NCBI GenBank assembly: GCA_021323775.1
Contig: JAJPKK010000091.1
Location: 1-44,812, forward strand
Length of the DNA: 44,812 nt
Direction: 5' to 3'
Source: Hyphomicrobiales bacterium
Lineage (GTDB): Bacteria; Pseudomonadota; Alphaproteobacteria; Rhizobiales; Xanthobacteraceae
Shown: one piece after another, positions 9,859-17,899 of the stretch
How positions within the stretch are numbered: the first letter of the stretch is position 1
Layout: each line of letters starts with the position of its first letter
Program-made: the position numbers and the translations under genes
Notes under the pieces: generated by a model
Databases searched by the model: none
What the model saw: only the letters and a program-made list of their open reading frames with translations
Told to the model about the DNA's origin: nothing

Positions 9859-10890
9859 ATGGTCGCGTTCAAGGCCGCCGAAGTCGAAAGCTTCGTAGCG
9901 CGGCCTGATCCCGATAAGCCCATCGTCTTGGTTTTTGGACCCGACACAGGTTTGGTGCACGAGCGTGCAGCCGCACTTGTTCGCGCGTCCGTCAATGATG
10001 TGAGCGACCCATTCGGGCTTGCTCTCCTGGACGGAGACAAGCTCGCGGAAACGCCCGAAAGGCTGGTCGAGGAAGCCCACACGATTCCGTTGCTCGGCGG
10101 CCGGCGGGCCGTCCTGGTCAAGGCCGGCGCCCGGAATTTCACCGCCGCGGTAGAGCGCCTCATCAATGCGCCGCCGCGGGCCGATTGCCGGATCGTCATC
10201 GAAGCGGGCGATCTGAGGCGGGGCGCGCCGTTGCGCACGATGTGTGAGCGCGCCCCCATTGCGGCGGCGTTGCCGTGCTATGCGGATTCCGCGCGCGACC
10301 TCGCTCGGCTCATCGATGAAGAGATGCGCCGCGCCGGAATGACGATAACGCCCAGCGCCCGCGCGTTGCTGGTGTCGCTGATCGGCGGCGATCGCTGCGC
10401 CTCTCGTTCGGAGATCGAAAAGCTCACGCTCTATGCTCTGAACAAGAGGAGCATCGATGTGCCGGATGTGATGGCAGTGGCGGCCGACGCCACCCTTCCG
10501 GCTGTGGATAGCCTGATCGATGCGGCGTTCGCCGGATGGGCGAACGACATCGAGATCAATTTCGGGAAAGTCAAATCGAGCGGCGTTTCGGCTAGCACCA
10601 TTGCTGCAGCCTGTATTCGACAGGCAGCCGCGCTGCACATGTTCCGCCTCGCAATGGAATCCGGAACGCCGGTCGATGACCTCCTCAGGCGCGCGACCCC
10701 GGCGATACATTTCAGCCGCGTTAAAGCCGTGAGGACGGCATTGGAGCTTTGGACCTCGAACCGTCTTGAGCGCGTGATCGGACAACTCGGCGACACCTCG
10801 CTCGAGGTCCGCAAGAGCGCAAAGCTCGCCCATCTGATTGCGCAGCGCGCATTGATTTCAATTGTGATGGCGGCGCGGCGGAAGGAGTAA
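9859..10890 (+). CDS. holA: DNA polymerase III subunit delta
   Basis: A 343-residue protein of the HolA family, the clamp-loader subunit that opens the beta sliding clamp. The AAA+-like N-terminal region contains IVLVFGPDTGLVHERA, with no Walker A, as expected for delta. It is followed by the lid region (ALLVSLIGGDRCASRSEIEKLTLY) and the collar domain. It comes after leuS and lptE on the same strand and is convergent with parB. Confidence 0.93.
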   Translation: MVAFKAAEVESFVARPDPDKPIVLVFGPDTGLVHERAAALVRASVNDVSDPFGLALLDGDKLAETPERLVEEAHTIPLLGGRRAVLVKAGARNFTAAVERLINAPPRADCRIVIEAGDLRRGAPLRTMCERAPIAAALPCYADSARDLARLIDEEMRRAGMTITPSARALLVSLIGGDRCASRSEIEKLTLYALNKRSIDVPDVMAVAADATLPAVDSLIDAAFAGWANDIEINFGKVKSSGVSASTIAAACIRQAAALHMFRLAMESGTPVDDLLRRATPAIHFSRVKAVRTALELWTSNRLERVIGQLGDTSLEVRKSAKLAHLIAQRALISIVMAARRKE

Positions 10891-10928
10891 TGACCGTCCA
10901 CAGGGCGTGTAGAGCAATGTCGGCCCCC

Positions 10929-10972
10929 ATCCTGAGGAGGCCGCGCTTTGAGCGCGGCCGTCTCGAAGGATG
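10929..10972. repeat. Family B palindrome between convergent holA and parB
   Basis: CATCCT (10929-10934) pairs with AGGATG (10967-10972), and inside it GGCCGCGCT pairs with AGCGCGGCC around TTG. It shares the sequence ATCCTGAGGAGGCCGC with the copy at 40451-40502. Lying between convergent gene ends it may act as a bidirectional terminator. Confidence 0.6.
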
Positions 10973-11061
10973 GCCACGGGCGAGGCCGGGCAAGCAGCCA
11001 TTGCAGCACGCTCGCCGGATGGGTTGAGGCAGCGAAAACCCGCCATCAGCCTTTGCGCACC

Positions 11062-11949
11062 CTACGGCGCGCGCTCGAGCCTTCGCACAATATCGCGGAG
11101 TTGATCGAGGTTGCGGTATTTGATGTGGACGGCTCCGCCGTCGCCGCGATGATCGACTGTGACGGCGAGGCCGAGCGCATCGGACACGCGCTTTTCGATT
11201 GCGATCGTGTCGGCTTCCTTCCGGCGCGGCTGGCGCGGCTGCGTCTTTCCGGGGCTGCTACGGGCCAGCGCCTCCACCTGGCGCACATTCAGCCCGCGCT
11301 CGATGATTTGCCGCGCGAGGCGCTCGGGTTCCGGATGTCCGATCAGCGCCCTGGCATGGCCGGCGGAAACCTGGCCGGCGCGAATGGCGGACTTGACGAA
11401 CTCGGGGAGCTTCAGCAGGCGCAACGTGTTGGCCACGTGGCTCCGGCTCTTGCCGACGACTTTCGCAATTTCGTCCTGATGGTATTTGAATTCATCGATC
11501 AGCGCTTGATAGCCGGCGGCTTCTTCGAGTGCATTGAGGTCCTCGCGCTGCACGTTTTCCACGATCGCGAGCTCCAGCGCCTCGGCGTCGCTGACGTCGA
11601 GAACAACCACCGGAACATCATGCAAGCCGGCGCGCTGGGCCGCCTGCCAGCGCCGCTCGCCGGCGATGATTTCGTAAGCATCGCTGGCGCCGCGCACCGG
11701 TCGAACCGCAATCGGCTGAATCATGCCGCGTTCTTTGATTGAGCTTGCCAGCTCGTCGAGCTGAGCGGCAGGAAATTCGCGGCGCGGATTGCGCGGATTG
11801 GGACGAAGAAACTCGATTGGCACACGGCGCTGGCTGCGCACGCGCTCCGAGGCGGAAGCGTTCGGAGCGGCGTTGGTTTCGGCGCCCATGTCGCCGATCA
11901 GGGATGCCAAACCCCGCCCCAGCCGCGACCGCGTCGATTCTTCCGCCAT
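11062..11949 (-). CDS. parB: Chromosome-partitioning protein ParB
   Basis: A 295-residue ParB CTPase and DNA-binding protein. The N-terminal ParA-interaction stretch (RSRLGRGLASLIGD) is followed by the ParB/Srx nuclease-like CTP-binding domain with RPNPRNPRREF and the signature GERRWQAAQRAG. A helix-turn-helix (DEIAKVVGKSRSHVANTLRLLKLP) reads parS, and a C-terminal dimerisation domain completes it. ATG 11949 is preferred over GTG 11974-11976 because AGGAG precedes it by eight bases and the protein then begins MAEESTRSRLGRG as in relatives. ParB loads at parS and spreads along the DNA; two parS sites are in this window. Confidence 0.97.
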   Translation of the reverse strand: MAEESTRSRLGRGLASLIGDMGAETNAAPNASASERVRSQRRVPIEFLRPNPRNPRREFPAAQLDELASSIKERGMIQPIAVRPVRGASDAYEIIAGERRWQAAQRAGLHDVPVVVLDVSDAEALELAIVENVQREDLNALEEAAGYQALIDEFKYHQDEIAKVVGKSRSHVANTLRLLKLPEFVKSAIRAGQVSAGHARALIGHPEPERLARQIIERGLNVRQVEALARSSPGKTQPRQPRRKEADTIAIEKRVSDALGLAVTVDHRGDGGAVHIKYRNLDQLRDIVRRLERAP

Positions 11950-12027
11950 GGCGGATGCTCCTGCGAAATCGTTCACGCCGTTTGTCTCATCCTGACAGGG
12001 GCGACAATCGCCGCGGTTCCCACGGGG

Positions 12028-12118
12028 TCATGGCAAGGCTTCGTGTGCGTTGTCCCGGCCATCCTGATAATCCTGGCGCTGTGCGATCCTGATCGAGATC
12101 GCCGGGAAAGGCATGGAC
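12028..12118. repeat. Family C palindromic repeat between parA and parB
   Basis: Starts GTCATGGCAAGGCTT and contains TCCCGGC (12053-12059), complementary to GCCGGGA (12111-12117), around an internal ATAATCCTGGCGCTG block. The same arrangement is seen at 28550-28619 and, truncated, at 13889-13950. Confidence 0.5.
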
Positions 12119-12188
12119 GAGGCCGGCGACGACCCCACGAGGTTTTTGCCCTGTTGCAACTCACCGCCTCCAATTGCTGCCCTCGCTA

Positions 12189-12212
12189 CCCTCCCCCGCA
12201 AGCGGGGGAGGG
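12189..12212. repeat. Family A hairpin just downstream of parA
   Basis: CCCTCCCCCGC (12189-12199) and GCGGGGGAGGG (12202-12212) form a perfect 11-bp inverted repeat with centre AA. It starts six bases beyond the parA stop, inside the parA-parB unit. There is no T-run on the minus strand, so readthrough to parB is plausible. Confidence 0.65.
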
Positions 12213-12217
12213 GTTAA

Positions 12218-13078
12218 TCAGCTCGGTGCCGCGGCCGTCAATTCGCGCTCGCGTTTGATGATCTCGGTGGCGAGACGCAGATAGGCCTCGCTGCCCACGC
12301 ATTTGAGGTCATAGACCAGCACCGGCTTTCCGTAGGACGGCGCCTCCGATATCCGGACATTGCGCGGGATAATCGTGTCGTAGACCTTCTTGCCCATGAA
12401 CTCGCGCACGTCTGCCACGACCTGTCCTGAGAGGTTGTTGCGGGCATCAAACATGGTCAGGACGATGCCGTGAATGGTGAGCCCTGGATTGAGGGTCTGC
12501 TTGACTTGTTCCACGGTCTTTAAGAGCTGGGATAATCCTTCGAGCGCGAAGAACTCGCACTGCAGCGGCACCAGGATGGCATTCGCGGCCGCCATGGCGT
12601 TGACGGTCAGGAGATTGAGCGACGGCGGACAGTCAACCAGGATGTAGCTGAACTGAGCTTCGTCGGAACTGGCTGACGAGAATGCCGTCAGCGCATTACG
12701 AAGCCGAAATGCCCGGTCGCGCGAATGCCCGACCTCCAGTTCGAAGCCCGACAGATCGAGTGTGGAAGGCGCAATGGACAGGCGCGGAACCGAAGTCGGC
12801 ATCACAGCCGACGGGAGCGGCGTCTCGCCAACCAGGACGTCGTAGGTCGAGAAGCGCCGGCTGGCGCGATCAATGCCGAGCCCAGTCGACGCGTTGCCTT
12901 GCGGATCAAGGTCGACGATTAGGACTTTTTCCCCAACAGCGGCGAGCGCAGTGCCGAGATTGATCGCCGTGGTGGTCTTGCCGACGCCCCCTTTCTGGTT
13001 AGCAATCGCCAAAACACGCGGCCCACGGCGAACCTCAGGCGAAGGTGCGCCGGAAGCAACGATCACTGATTCGGACAT
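12218..13078 (-). CDS. parA: Chromosome-partitioning ATPase ParA
   Basis: A 286-residue deviant-Walker ATPase. NQKGGVGKTT (27-36) holds the signature Lys29 and the P-loop Lys34; VDLDPQGNASTG is the A' motif and DCPPSL the Walker B. ParA dimers coat the nucleoid and pull ParB-parS complexes toward the new pole. The ATG at 13078 lies 35 bases downstream of the rsmG stop. parB follows after an unusually long 268-base gap that contains two palindromic repeats. Confidence 0.97.
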   Translation of the reverse strand: MSESVIVASGAPSPEVRRGPRVLAIANQKGGVGKTTTAINLGTALAAVGEKVLIVDLDPQGNASTGLGIDRASRRFSTYDVLVGETPLPSAVMPTSVPRLSIAPSTLDLSGFELEVGHSRDRAFRLRNALTAFSSASSDEAQFSYILVDCPPSLNLLTVNAMAAANAILVPLQCEFFALEGLSQLLKTVEQVKQTLNPGLTIHGIVLTMFDARNNLSGQVVADVREFMGKKVYDTIIPRNVRISEAPSYGKPVLVYDLKCVGSEAYLRLATEIIKRERELTAAAPS

Positions 13079-13113
13079 AATCGCCAGCCTCCTCTGTGGC
13101 CTGGGCCGCTCCG

Positions 13114-13845
13114 CTAGGATCTCGCCCGATTCGCATGCGGGTGGGAGGCGCGCCTCGCCAGCCCGCGTAAGATCAAGATACGCCCGGTTTCACTTGTCTT
13201 GCTCGGGACAATGTCAGCCTCAATATTCCAAATTTTAGTAGCCTCGGTCAATTCGCGGTCTAAATCTTGTCCTTTTGGCAAGAGGGCTTTTGCACCCCTT
13301 TTTACAAAGGGCGCAATCAGCTCGAACAGTTCCGGGAGCGGCGCCAAGGCGCGGGCCGTCACATAGTCTATTGGGCCCGGAAGGGCAGAGGCCATGGTCT
13401 CGATGCGTGCGGCGTGCACAATTGCCGGAACCTTCGTCTCGCGAACCGCCTCCCGCAGGAAGGCCGCTTTCCTCATATTGCTTTCAACGAGATGGACGTA
13501 TGTACCGGGAACATCCGCGAGCGCACATGCGATCACGAGACCTGGAAACCCGCCTCCGGATCCAAGGTCGAGCCAGCCCCCCTTCCCCGCCACTTCGGTC
13601 TTGTGCTTGCCGGGCGGAGGAGGGGCTGGGTCGGCCCACTGGAGAAGCTGCAATGAGTCCGCCACATGGCGGGTCCAGAGCGACGAGATTGTGGCACGCG
13701 ATATGAGATTTGTTTTCGACTGCCAGGCGAAGAGCAGCTCAACAAACCTGTCCAGGCGCGCGACGGTTTCACGTGAAACATCGAACATCGCCAGGGCTTG
13801 TGCGCGGTCTCCACTGAGGTCGGGTGCTGTCTCCTTAGGGCTCAT
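13114..13845 (-). CDS. rsmG: 16S rRNA (guanine527-N7)-methyltransferase RsmG
   Basis: An S-adenosylmethionine-dependent methyltransferase of about 243 residues that modifies G527 of 16S rRNA. The SAM-binding motif LDLGSGGGFPGLV is present, preceded by the conserved VSRET helix start and WQSKTNLIS. The codons for VSRET contain a parS site (13766-13779). I take ATG 13845 (MSPKETAPDL); in-frame GTG codons at 13848 and 13860 are alternatives, and none has a strong ribosome site. It is downstream of mnmG and upstream of parA on the same strand, the conserved gidA-gidB-parA-parB order. Confidence 0.93.
   Translation of the reverse strand: MSPKETAPDLSGDRAQALAMFDVSRETVARLDRFVELLFAWQSKTNLISRATISSLWTRHVADSLQLLQWADPAPPPPGKHKTEVAGKGGWLDLGSGGGFPGLVIACALADVPGTYVHLVESNMRKAAFLREAVRETKVPAIVHAARIETMASALPGPIDYVTARALAPLPELFELIAPFVKRGAKALLPKGQDLDRELTEATKIWNIEADIVPSKTSETGRILILRGLARRASHPHANRARS
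13766..13779. promoter_or_regulatory. parS site (ParB binding) inside rsmG
   Basis: GTTTCACGTGAAAC is the exact palindromic core of parS. With the flanking bases (13765-13780) it matches 15 of 16 positions of TGTTTCACGTGAAACA. It is read in frame by rsmG as part of Val-Ser-Arg-Glu-Thr. Confidence 0.93.
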
Positions 13846-13888
13846 CACCAGCGAGTCCACAACGGGAAAGGCGAGGCAGTTCCCACTT

Positions 13889-13950
13889 CGTCATGGCCGG
13901 GCTTGCCGTCTCTCGTCCCGGCGATCCCTTACCGGCGCATAATCTTCGCG
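13889..13950. repeat. Truncated family C repeat between mnmG and rsmG
   Basis: CGTCATGGCCGGGCTTGCC and TCGTCCCGGCGATCC match one half of the element at 28550-28619; a GCGCATAATCTTCGCG segment follows. The complementary second half is missing. Confidence 0.45.
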
Positions 13951-14007
13951 ATTGAGATCACCGCAGAAGCCTGACGATGGCAGCGTGACTCCGGCGCTCA
14001 CCCGTAT

Positions 14008-15876
14008 TCATCTCCCGGAAGCTGCTCTCGGAAGGCGGCCCCGTCGGACGAAGGCCGCCAGCAACACCAAGGCCGCCGGTGTCATCCCGTCGAGGCGGCT
14101 TGCCTGGCCAATCGTGCGCGGTCGCGCTGCTGAAAGCTTTTGCCGCACTTCATTGGAAAGGCCGGGCACAAGCGCATAGTCGATCGCAGCGGGGATCTCG
14201 AAGGCCTCGTCGCGCTTAAATGACGCTACCTCGGCCGCCTGCCGGTCCAGGTAAACCGCATATTTTGCGTCTATCTCAAGCTGAACGGCGACCGCCGACG
14301 AAAGGTGAAGAAGCTCCGGCCAGATTCGCGCAACCTCAGCAAGGCCCACATCCGGATACGATAGAAGCTCAAACGCCGTTCTTCGTTGTCCATCCCGGTT
14401 CAGCGTGAACCCGAAGCGTTCCGCCTCGCCTGGCGTCACTGTCAGACTCTTCGCCTTGTCCCGCGCCGCCGTAAGGGCGGCCATCTTGGCACGGTGCAAT
14501 TCTCGCCGGGTCTGGCCGACACAACCAATCGCTATCCCAAGCTCCGTCAGGCGCTGATCCGCATTATCGGCTCGCAAGGACAGGCGAAACTCTGCACGCG
14601 ACGTGAACATGCGATAGGGCTCGGTGACGCCCCGAGTGACGAGGTCATCAATCATCACTCCCAGATAGGATTGAGACCGATCAAACAGGACCGCGGCCGA
14701 GCCGCTGGCGCTTGCCGCGGCGTTGATGCCGGCGACCAACCCTTGCCCGGCAGCTTCTTCGTAGCCGGTCGTGCCGTTGATCTGACCAGCAAGGAAAAGG
14801 CCGCGAAGGCGCTTCGTTTCCAAGGTGGGGTGCAGTTCCCGCGGGTCGACGTGATCGTATTCTATGGCATAGCCCGGTCGCGTGATTCTGGCGCGCTCCA
14901 GTCCTGGAATGGTTGCGACGAAGGCCTGCTGGATCTCGGCAGGCAGCGACGTAGAGATGCCGTTGGGATAGACGATCGGGTCGTCGAGGCCCTCGGGCTC
15001 CAGAAATATCTGGTGTCCATCGCGCTCCCCGAACCGTACGATCTTGTCCTCGATAGAGGGACAATAGCGCGGGCCACGACTTTGGATTTGCCCTGAATAC
15101 ATCGGCGAACGGTGCACGTTGGCACGGATAATCGCGTGCGTGGCTGCGGTCGTGCGGGTGATGCCGCATTCGATTTGCGGATTCTCGATGCGGTCCGTCA
15201 GGGCCGAAAAAGGTTCGGGAGGGTCATCCCCCTGCTGCATTTCGAGCTGCGCCCAGTCGACCGTCCGGCCGTCGAGCCTGGGCGGCGTGCCGGTTTTGAG
15301 CCTTCCCAGCTTGAAGCCGATGCGCTCCAGTGTCTTGGAAAGGCCAGCCGCCGGCGCCTCCCCGACCCGACCCGCGGGCGTCGTCTGATCGCCGATGTGG
15401 ATAAGCCCGCGAAGGAAGGTTCCGGTGGTCAGAATGACGGCTTGGCCCGCATAAGCCCGGCCGTCGGTGAGCGTTACGCCCGTAACCCTCCCCTCCTCCA
15501 CTGAAAGATCCTCGGCCTCACCGAGTATGACCGTCAGATTGGCATGGCGTCGAATCGCCTGCTGCATCGCCGCTGCATAAAGACGTCGGTCAGCCTGTGC
15601 CCGGGGTCCGCGCACCGCCGGTCCCTTGCGGCGATTAAGCACGCGAAACTGGATCCCGCCGAGATCGGCGATCCGGCCCATCAGGCCGTCGAGAGCATCG
15701 ATTTCCCGGACCAGATGTCCCTTTCCGAGGCCCCCGATGGCCGGATTGCACGACATTGCCCCGACCGTGTCAAACCGATGCGTGACCAACGCCGTGTTCG
15801 CTCCCATACGGGCCGCCGCCGAAGCAGCCTCGCAGCCGGCGTGGCCGCCGCCAATCACTATGACGTCATACCGCAT
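14008..15876 (-). CDS. mnmG: tRNA U34 carboxymethylaminomethyl-modifying enzyme MnmG (GidA)
   Basis: A 622-residue FAD protein. The dinucleotide-binding motif [10 protein letters not shown] (9-18) is followed by [24 protein letters not shown], a second family signature, and [28 protein letters not shown]. With MnmE it installs the cmnm5 group on wobble U34 of several tRNAs. The length is normal and the ATG at 15876 gives the standard [11 protein letters not shown] start. It lies between mnmE and rsmG on the same strand. Confidence 0.97.
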   Translation of the reverse strand: MRYDVIVIGGGHAGCEAASAAARMGANTALVTHRFDTVGAMSCNPAIGGLGKGHLVREIDALDGLMGRIADLGGIQFRVLNRRKGPAVRGPRAQADRRLYAAAMQQAIRRHANLTVILGEAEDLSVEEGRVTGVTLTDGRAYAGQAVILTTGTFLRGLIHIGDQTTPAGRVGEAPAAGLSKTLERIGFKLGRLKTGTPPRLDGRTVDWAQLEMQQGDDPPEPFSALTDRIENPQIECGITRTTAATHAIIRANVHRSPMYSGQIQSRGPRYCPSIEDKIVRFGERDGHQIFLEPEGLDDPIVYPNGISTSLPAEIQQAFVATIPGLERARITRPGYAIEYDHVDPRELHPTLETKRLRGLFLAGQINGTTGYEEAAGQGLVAGINAAASASGSAAVLFDRSQSYLGVMIDDLVTRGVTEPYRMFTSRAEFRLSLRADNADQRLTELGIAIGCVGQTRRELHRAKMAALTAARDKAKSLTVTPGEAERFGFTLNRDGQRRTAFELLSYPDVGLAEVARIWPELLHLSSAVAVQLEIDAKYAVYLDRQAAEVASFKRDEAFEIPAAIDYALVPGLSNEVRQKLSAARPRTIGQASRLDGMTPAALVLLAAFVRRGRLPRAASGR

Positions 15877-16221
15877 ATCTGCGCCGCCAGCGTCCCTTCG
15901 CGTGATCGATCCTTATAGAAGCCGCCTGCCCTTGTCGTCAAAATGCGATGGCCAAACCGAATTGAGATGGATGAAGCTGCCTCCTGACCTGCCCCGTCCT
16001 GGACCTCAGGCTTTTCCGCGCACCAATCGCTGCCCCGCTTGCGGGGGAGGGTCAGGGAGGGGCTTGTGAGGCAAGTCCGCACCCGTGAGGCGGCCCCTCG
16101 CTACCGTTCCCGGCAAGCGGGGAGAGGACTGCAATTGGCGCAGTTATTCTTCATCGGCTCCTCAATTAAGGACATCGCGACCATCCGCCCATTTTTCGCG
16201 TGTTTCACGTGAAACAGCTGC
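15877..16221. other. mnmE-mnmG gap with two family A repeats and a parS site
   Basis: This 345-base gap has no supported gene. It contains CCCCGCTTGCGGGG (16033-16046) with flanking GAGGG repeats, a degenerate relative (CTACCGTTCCCGGCAAGCGG, from 16101), and a perfect parS at 16201-16216. The mnmG promoter, if separate, should be here. Confidence 0.55.
16201..16216. promoter_or_regulatory. Perfect parS site downstream of mnmE
   Basis: TGTTTCACGTGAAACA is a 16/16 match to the consensus ParB-binding site. It lies five bases beyond the mnmE stop codon, about 8.5 kb from the predicted origin at 24667-25037. Confidence 0.96.
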
Positions 16222-17637
16222 TCATTTCCCGATACAAAAATCCCGGAAAATCACGTCAAGGACATCCTCCACATCTACCCGCCCTACCAGTCGTCCCAGC
16301 GCGCGGGCGGCAAGGCGAAGCTCCTCTGCGATAATATCCTCGCGTCCCGCGACGCCTTCCTGACAGGCTCGTCGCAGCGCGTCCGCACACTCCACTAATG
16401 CGCCCCGGTGCCTTTCTCGCGTGACGAGCCCCAATTCCGTGCCCACCGAAAAGAAGCGCTTCGCAAAGTCTGCAAGCCCGTCCTCGAGGTCATCAAATGA
16501 CGCCCCGGTCAGCGCCGAGATGCGGAAGCATTTCAAACCTGCACTCGCCTCTGCGCTTCGTTCTGAAGCGTCCTCGGGGCATTTGCGTCCAACAAGGTCG
16601 CTCTTGTTCGACAGCAACCATATTGGCGGGGCGCCCGGCTTCGTCAGTTCCGATGGCAGTGGCGCCGGATCCCCAACCGTCGCGTCAGTTACCCAGAGCA
16701 CCAGATCCGCCGCGCCGGCCCGTGCACGCGCGCGGCGGACCCCCTCTTCTTCGACCGGATCGGTCGTGTCGCGCACCCCTGCGGTATCGAGGACGGTGAC
16801 CGGAAAACCCGCAAGATCGAGATGAACTTCGATTATATCCCGCGTCGTGCCCGCATACGGAGACACAATGGCGGCTGGCCGCTTCGCCAAGCGGTTCACG
16901 ATGCTCGACTTGCCCGCGTTTACCGGACCCGCAACCGCAACTGTCAGCCCCTCCCTCAATTGCTCGCCTCGACGGGAGTCCGCCAAAAGACCCCGAATCT
17001 CCCGGTCAAGGTCTGCCGCCGTCGCCAACGCCGGCTCAATCAACCTCTCGGAGACGACATCTTCTTCGGGGAAATCGATCGAAGCCTCGACCAGAGCCAG
17101 CGCTTCCGTCAATCGCCGGCGCCAGAGCTCGGCGCGATCACCCAACATTCCTTTGAGCTGCCGAAAAGCCTGGCGGCGCTGCGCTTCCGTCTCGGCGGCG
17201 ATCAGATCCGCCAGGCCCTCCACTCTGGTGAGGTCGAGCTTTCCGTTCTCGAAAGCCCGTCGGGTAAACTCGCCAGGCCCCGCCGGGCGAAGTCCTTCGA
17301 TTTCGCCCAACGCTGAAAGCACCGCCGCGATGACCGCATAGCCTCCATGAACCTGGAATTCGGCCGTGTCCTCGCCCGTCTCGCTGCGCGGTCCTGGAAA
17401 CCACAGCACCACGGCATCATCGATCGCTTCAATTGCTGACCCGGCGGCAAGGTCAGTCCTGTCGCCGCTTCGACCTTTGAGCCTCACCAGCGTTGCCTGC
17501 CGCGGCTGCGGCAGCCGACCGGCCAGCGCCAGAACGGCATCCCTCGCCCGCGGACCGCTGACCCGCACAACCGCAATGGCCGCCGGCGGCCGACCGGATG
17601 ACAGTGCAAAGATGGTATTACGCTCGCTCGACATCAT
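16222..17637 (-). CDS. mnmE: tRNA modification GTPase MnmE (TrmE)
   Basis: A 471-residue protein, somewhat longer than the usual 430-455. The N-terminal formyl-THF-binding domain (TIFALSSGRPPAAIAVVRVSG) precedes the helical domain, which is interrupted by the G domain with P-loop GPVNAGKSS, the TTRD switch (AGTTRDIIE), the DTAG motif and NKSD. The C-terminal CIGK motif that acts with MnmG is intact. ATG 17637 is followed directly by a second ATG (17634). No Shine-Dalgarno is evident. It heads the mnmE-mnmG-rsmG-parA-parB run. Confidence 0.97.
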   Translation of the reverse strand: MMSSERNTIFALSSGRPPAAIAVVRVSGPRARDAVLALAGRLPQPRQATLVRLKGRSGDRTDLAAGSAIEAIDDAVVLWFPGPRSETGEDTAEFQVHGGYAVIAAVLSALGEIEGLRPAGPGEFTRRAFENGKLDLTRVEGLADLIAAETEAQRRQAFRQLKGMLGDRAELWRRRLTEALALVEASIDFPEEDVVSERLIEPALATAADLDREIRGLLADSRRGEQLREGLTVAVAGPVNAGKSSIVNRLAKRPAAIVSPYAGTTRDIIEVHLDLAGFPVTVLDTAGVRDTTDPVEEEGVRRARARAGAADLVLWVTDATVGDPAPLPSELTKPGAPPIWLLSNKSDLVGRKCPEDASERSAEASAGLKCFRISALTGASFDDLEDGLADFAKRFFSVGTELGLVTRERHRGALVECADALRRACQEGVAGREDIIAEELRLAARALGRLVGRVDVEDVLDVIFRDFCIGK

Positions 17638-17899
17638 TGATTTTTGAGTTTTCAGCTTGCCATGTGCGGTCAGTTGCTATCTGGGATGTTTCTGCGAAAT
17701 GCAAATGCGTTTGCCCAACAGCGTAGCTCCCAGCGTCCCGCGCCGCAGCGCTCGAGCCGCCGCAGCTTCAGCTAATCCGCCCTTCCCTATCAGGGCTGGG
17801 GAAGTTGCCCGGCGCGGACTATGTTTGCACATAGCGCAAAAGCCGCCGGCATCTCAGTCGGCCAATTCTTAAGCTTGACTGAAAGCTTGGTTGAAACCC

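Noticed and set aside
13182-13200. GGTTTCACTTGTC as a third parS site
   Set aside because: Only the left half matches the palindrome; the right half is wrong.
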